Shown: one piece after another, positions 41,951 through 42,108 of the stretch | Position numbering within the stretch: the stretch's first letter is position 1 | How the letters are laid out: each line of letters opens with the position of its first letter | DNA from: Pirellulales bacterium | GTDB taxonomy: Bacteria > Planctomycetota > Planctomycetia > Pirellulales > JAEUIK01 | Assembly: GCA_019745975.1 (NCBI GenBank) | Contig: JAIESQ010000057.1 | Span: 1 to 42,108 of the forward strand | Length of the DNA stretch: 42,108 bases | Direction: 5' to 3' | Translations under genes and position numbers: made by a program | The notes under the pieces: generated by a model | What the model was told of the DNA's origin: nothing | Database searches by the model: none | The model's input: the letters and a program-made list of their open reading frames with translations, nothing else

Positions 41951-42108
41951 ATGCATCGAACGCCGGTTGCGGCTTTGAGTTGGCTCGTCTGGGTTCCGGT
42001 AGTTCTTGGCCTTCTTTCCGCAGCGCGAGGAGCGGAGCCCGCGCCGGCCGCTCCCGAGGCGGCACCCGCCGAGGCCGCGAAGCCCGCGGATCCGGCCAAG
42101 CCCGAGGC
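41951..42108 (+). CDS. Secreted protein, N-terminal fragment (3' partial)
   Basis: ATG 41951 with a GAGGAG box 8-13 bases before. It reads MHRTPVAALSWLVWVPVVLG, then LLSAARGAEP, a signal peptide (cleavage near ARGA), followed by an Ala/Pro/Glu/Lys-rich linker cut by the window edge. The 52 visible residues do not reveal a family. It diverges from the HU gene. Confidence 0.7.
   Translation, partial: MHRTPVAALSWLVWVPVVLGLLSAARGAEPAPAAPEAAPAEAAKPADPAKPE

Overview
This is a high-GC chromosomal window from a member of the Planctomycetota, most likely a Pirellulales-type species. The evidence is an extracellular protein with the LEPR-XLL N-terminal signature (motif LEQRSLLS), a PA14/multihaem cytochrome c gene coupled to a PVC-type dehydrogenase-like beta-propeller, lipid A genes (lpxD, lpxI), small lineage-type proteins of unknown function, frequent absence of Shine-Dalgarno sites, and intergenic palindromes. 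Every taxonomic statement is inference from gene content; no search was possible.

Layout. 1-1854 (-): the start of a large secreted LEPR-XLL protein with seven beta-propeller-like repeats and PKD-like domains, running off the left edge. 2036-4446 (-): lpxD, lpxI and a small protein (lipid A synthesis). 4820-6214 (-): a His-rich metal-site lipoprotein and a secreted unknown protein. 6845-9337 (+): an RND/MMPL exporter. 9346-9669 (-): a small unknown. 9920-17014 (+): an N,N-dimethylformamidase-beta-like protein, then a pentahaem PA14 cytochrome c that overlaps a dehydrogenase-like propeller by 4 bp. 17011-18285 (-): a secreted coiled-coil protein and a DUF420 membrane protein. 18562-18646: tRNA-Leu(TAA). 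19315-21045 (+): a GT39/ArnT-like glycosyltransferase. 21056-23366 (-): a membrane-anchored HExxH peptidase, a jelly-roll protein and a small protein with a Lys/Ala-rich tail. 23.4-24.9 kb: a gene-free hub of repeats. 24971-26623 (+): acpP and fabF with a hairpin between them.

26665-31709 (-) is one long co-directional block: FHA protein, two small unknowns, ECF sigma factor, membrane anti-sigma-like protein and a 693-residue secreted protein, the last three translationally coupled. 32388-35384 (+): a class IV aminotransferase and an MFS transporter. 35500-36778 (+): an arsenic unit, with an operator on a promoter followed by arsR and arsM. 36788-37618 (-): an SDR. 37983-40409 (+): a tandem alpha/beta hydrolase whose 5' end carries palindromic repeats. 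40917-41255 (-): an HU-type protein with its own terminator. 41951-end (+): the start of a secreted protein.

The clearest unexplained structure is at least four families of short palindromic repeats, seen repeatedly at 11.5, 23.8-24.5, 33.8, 37.7-38.0 and 40.4-40.8 kb. Two of these loci fall where a neighbouring gene's 5' end should be. No transposase for them is in the window. No CRISPR array, prophage or obvious defence system was found.
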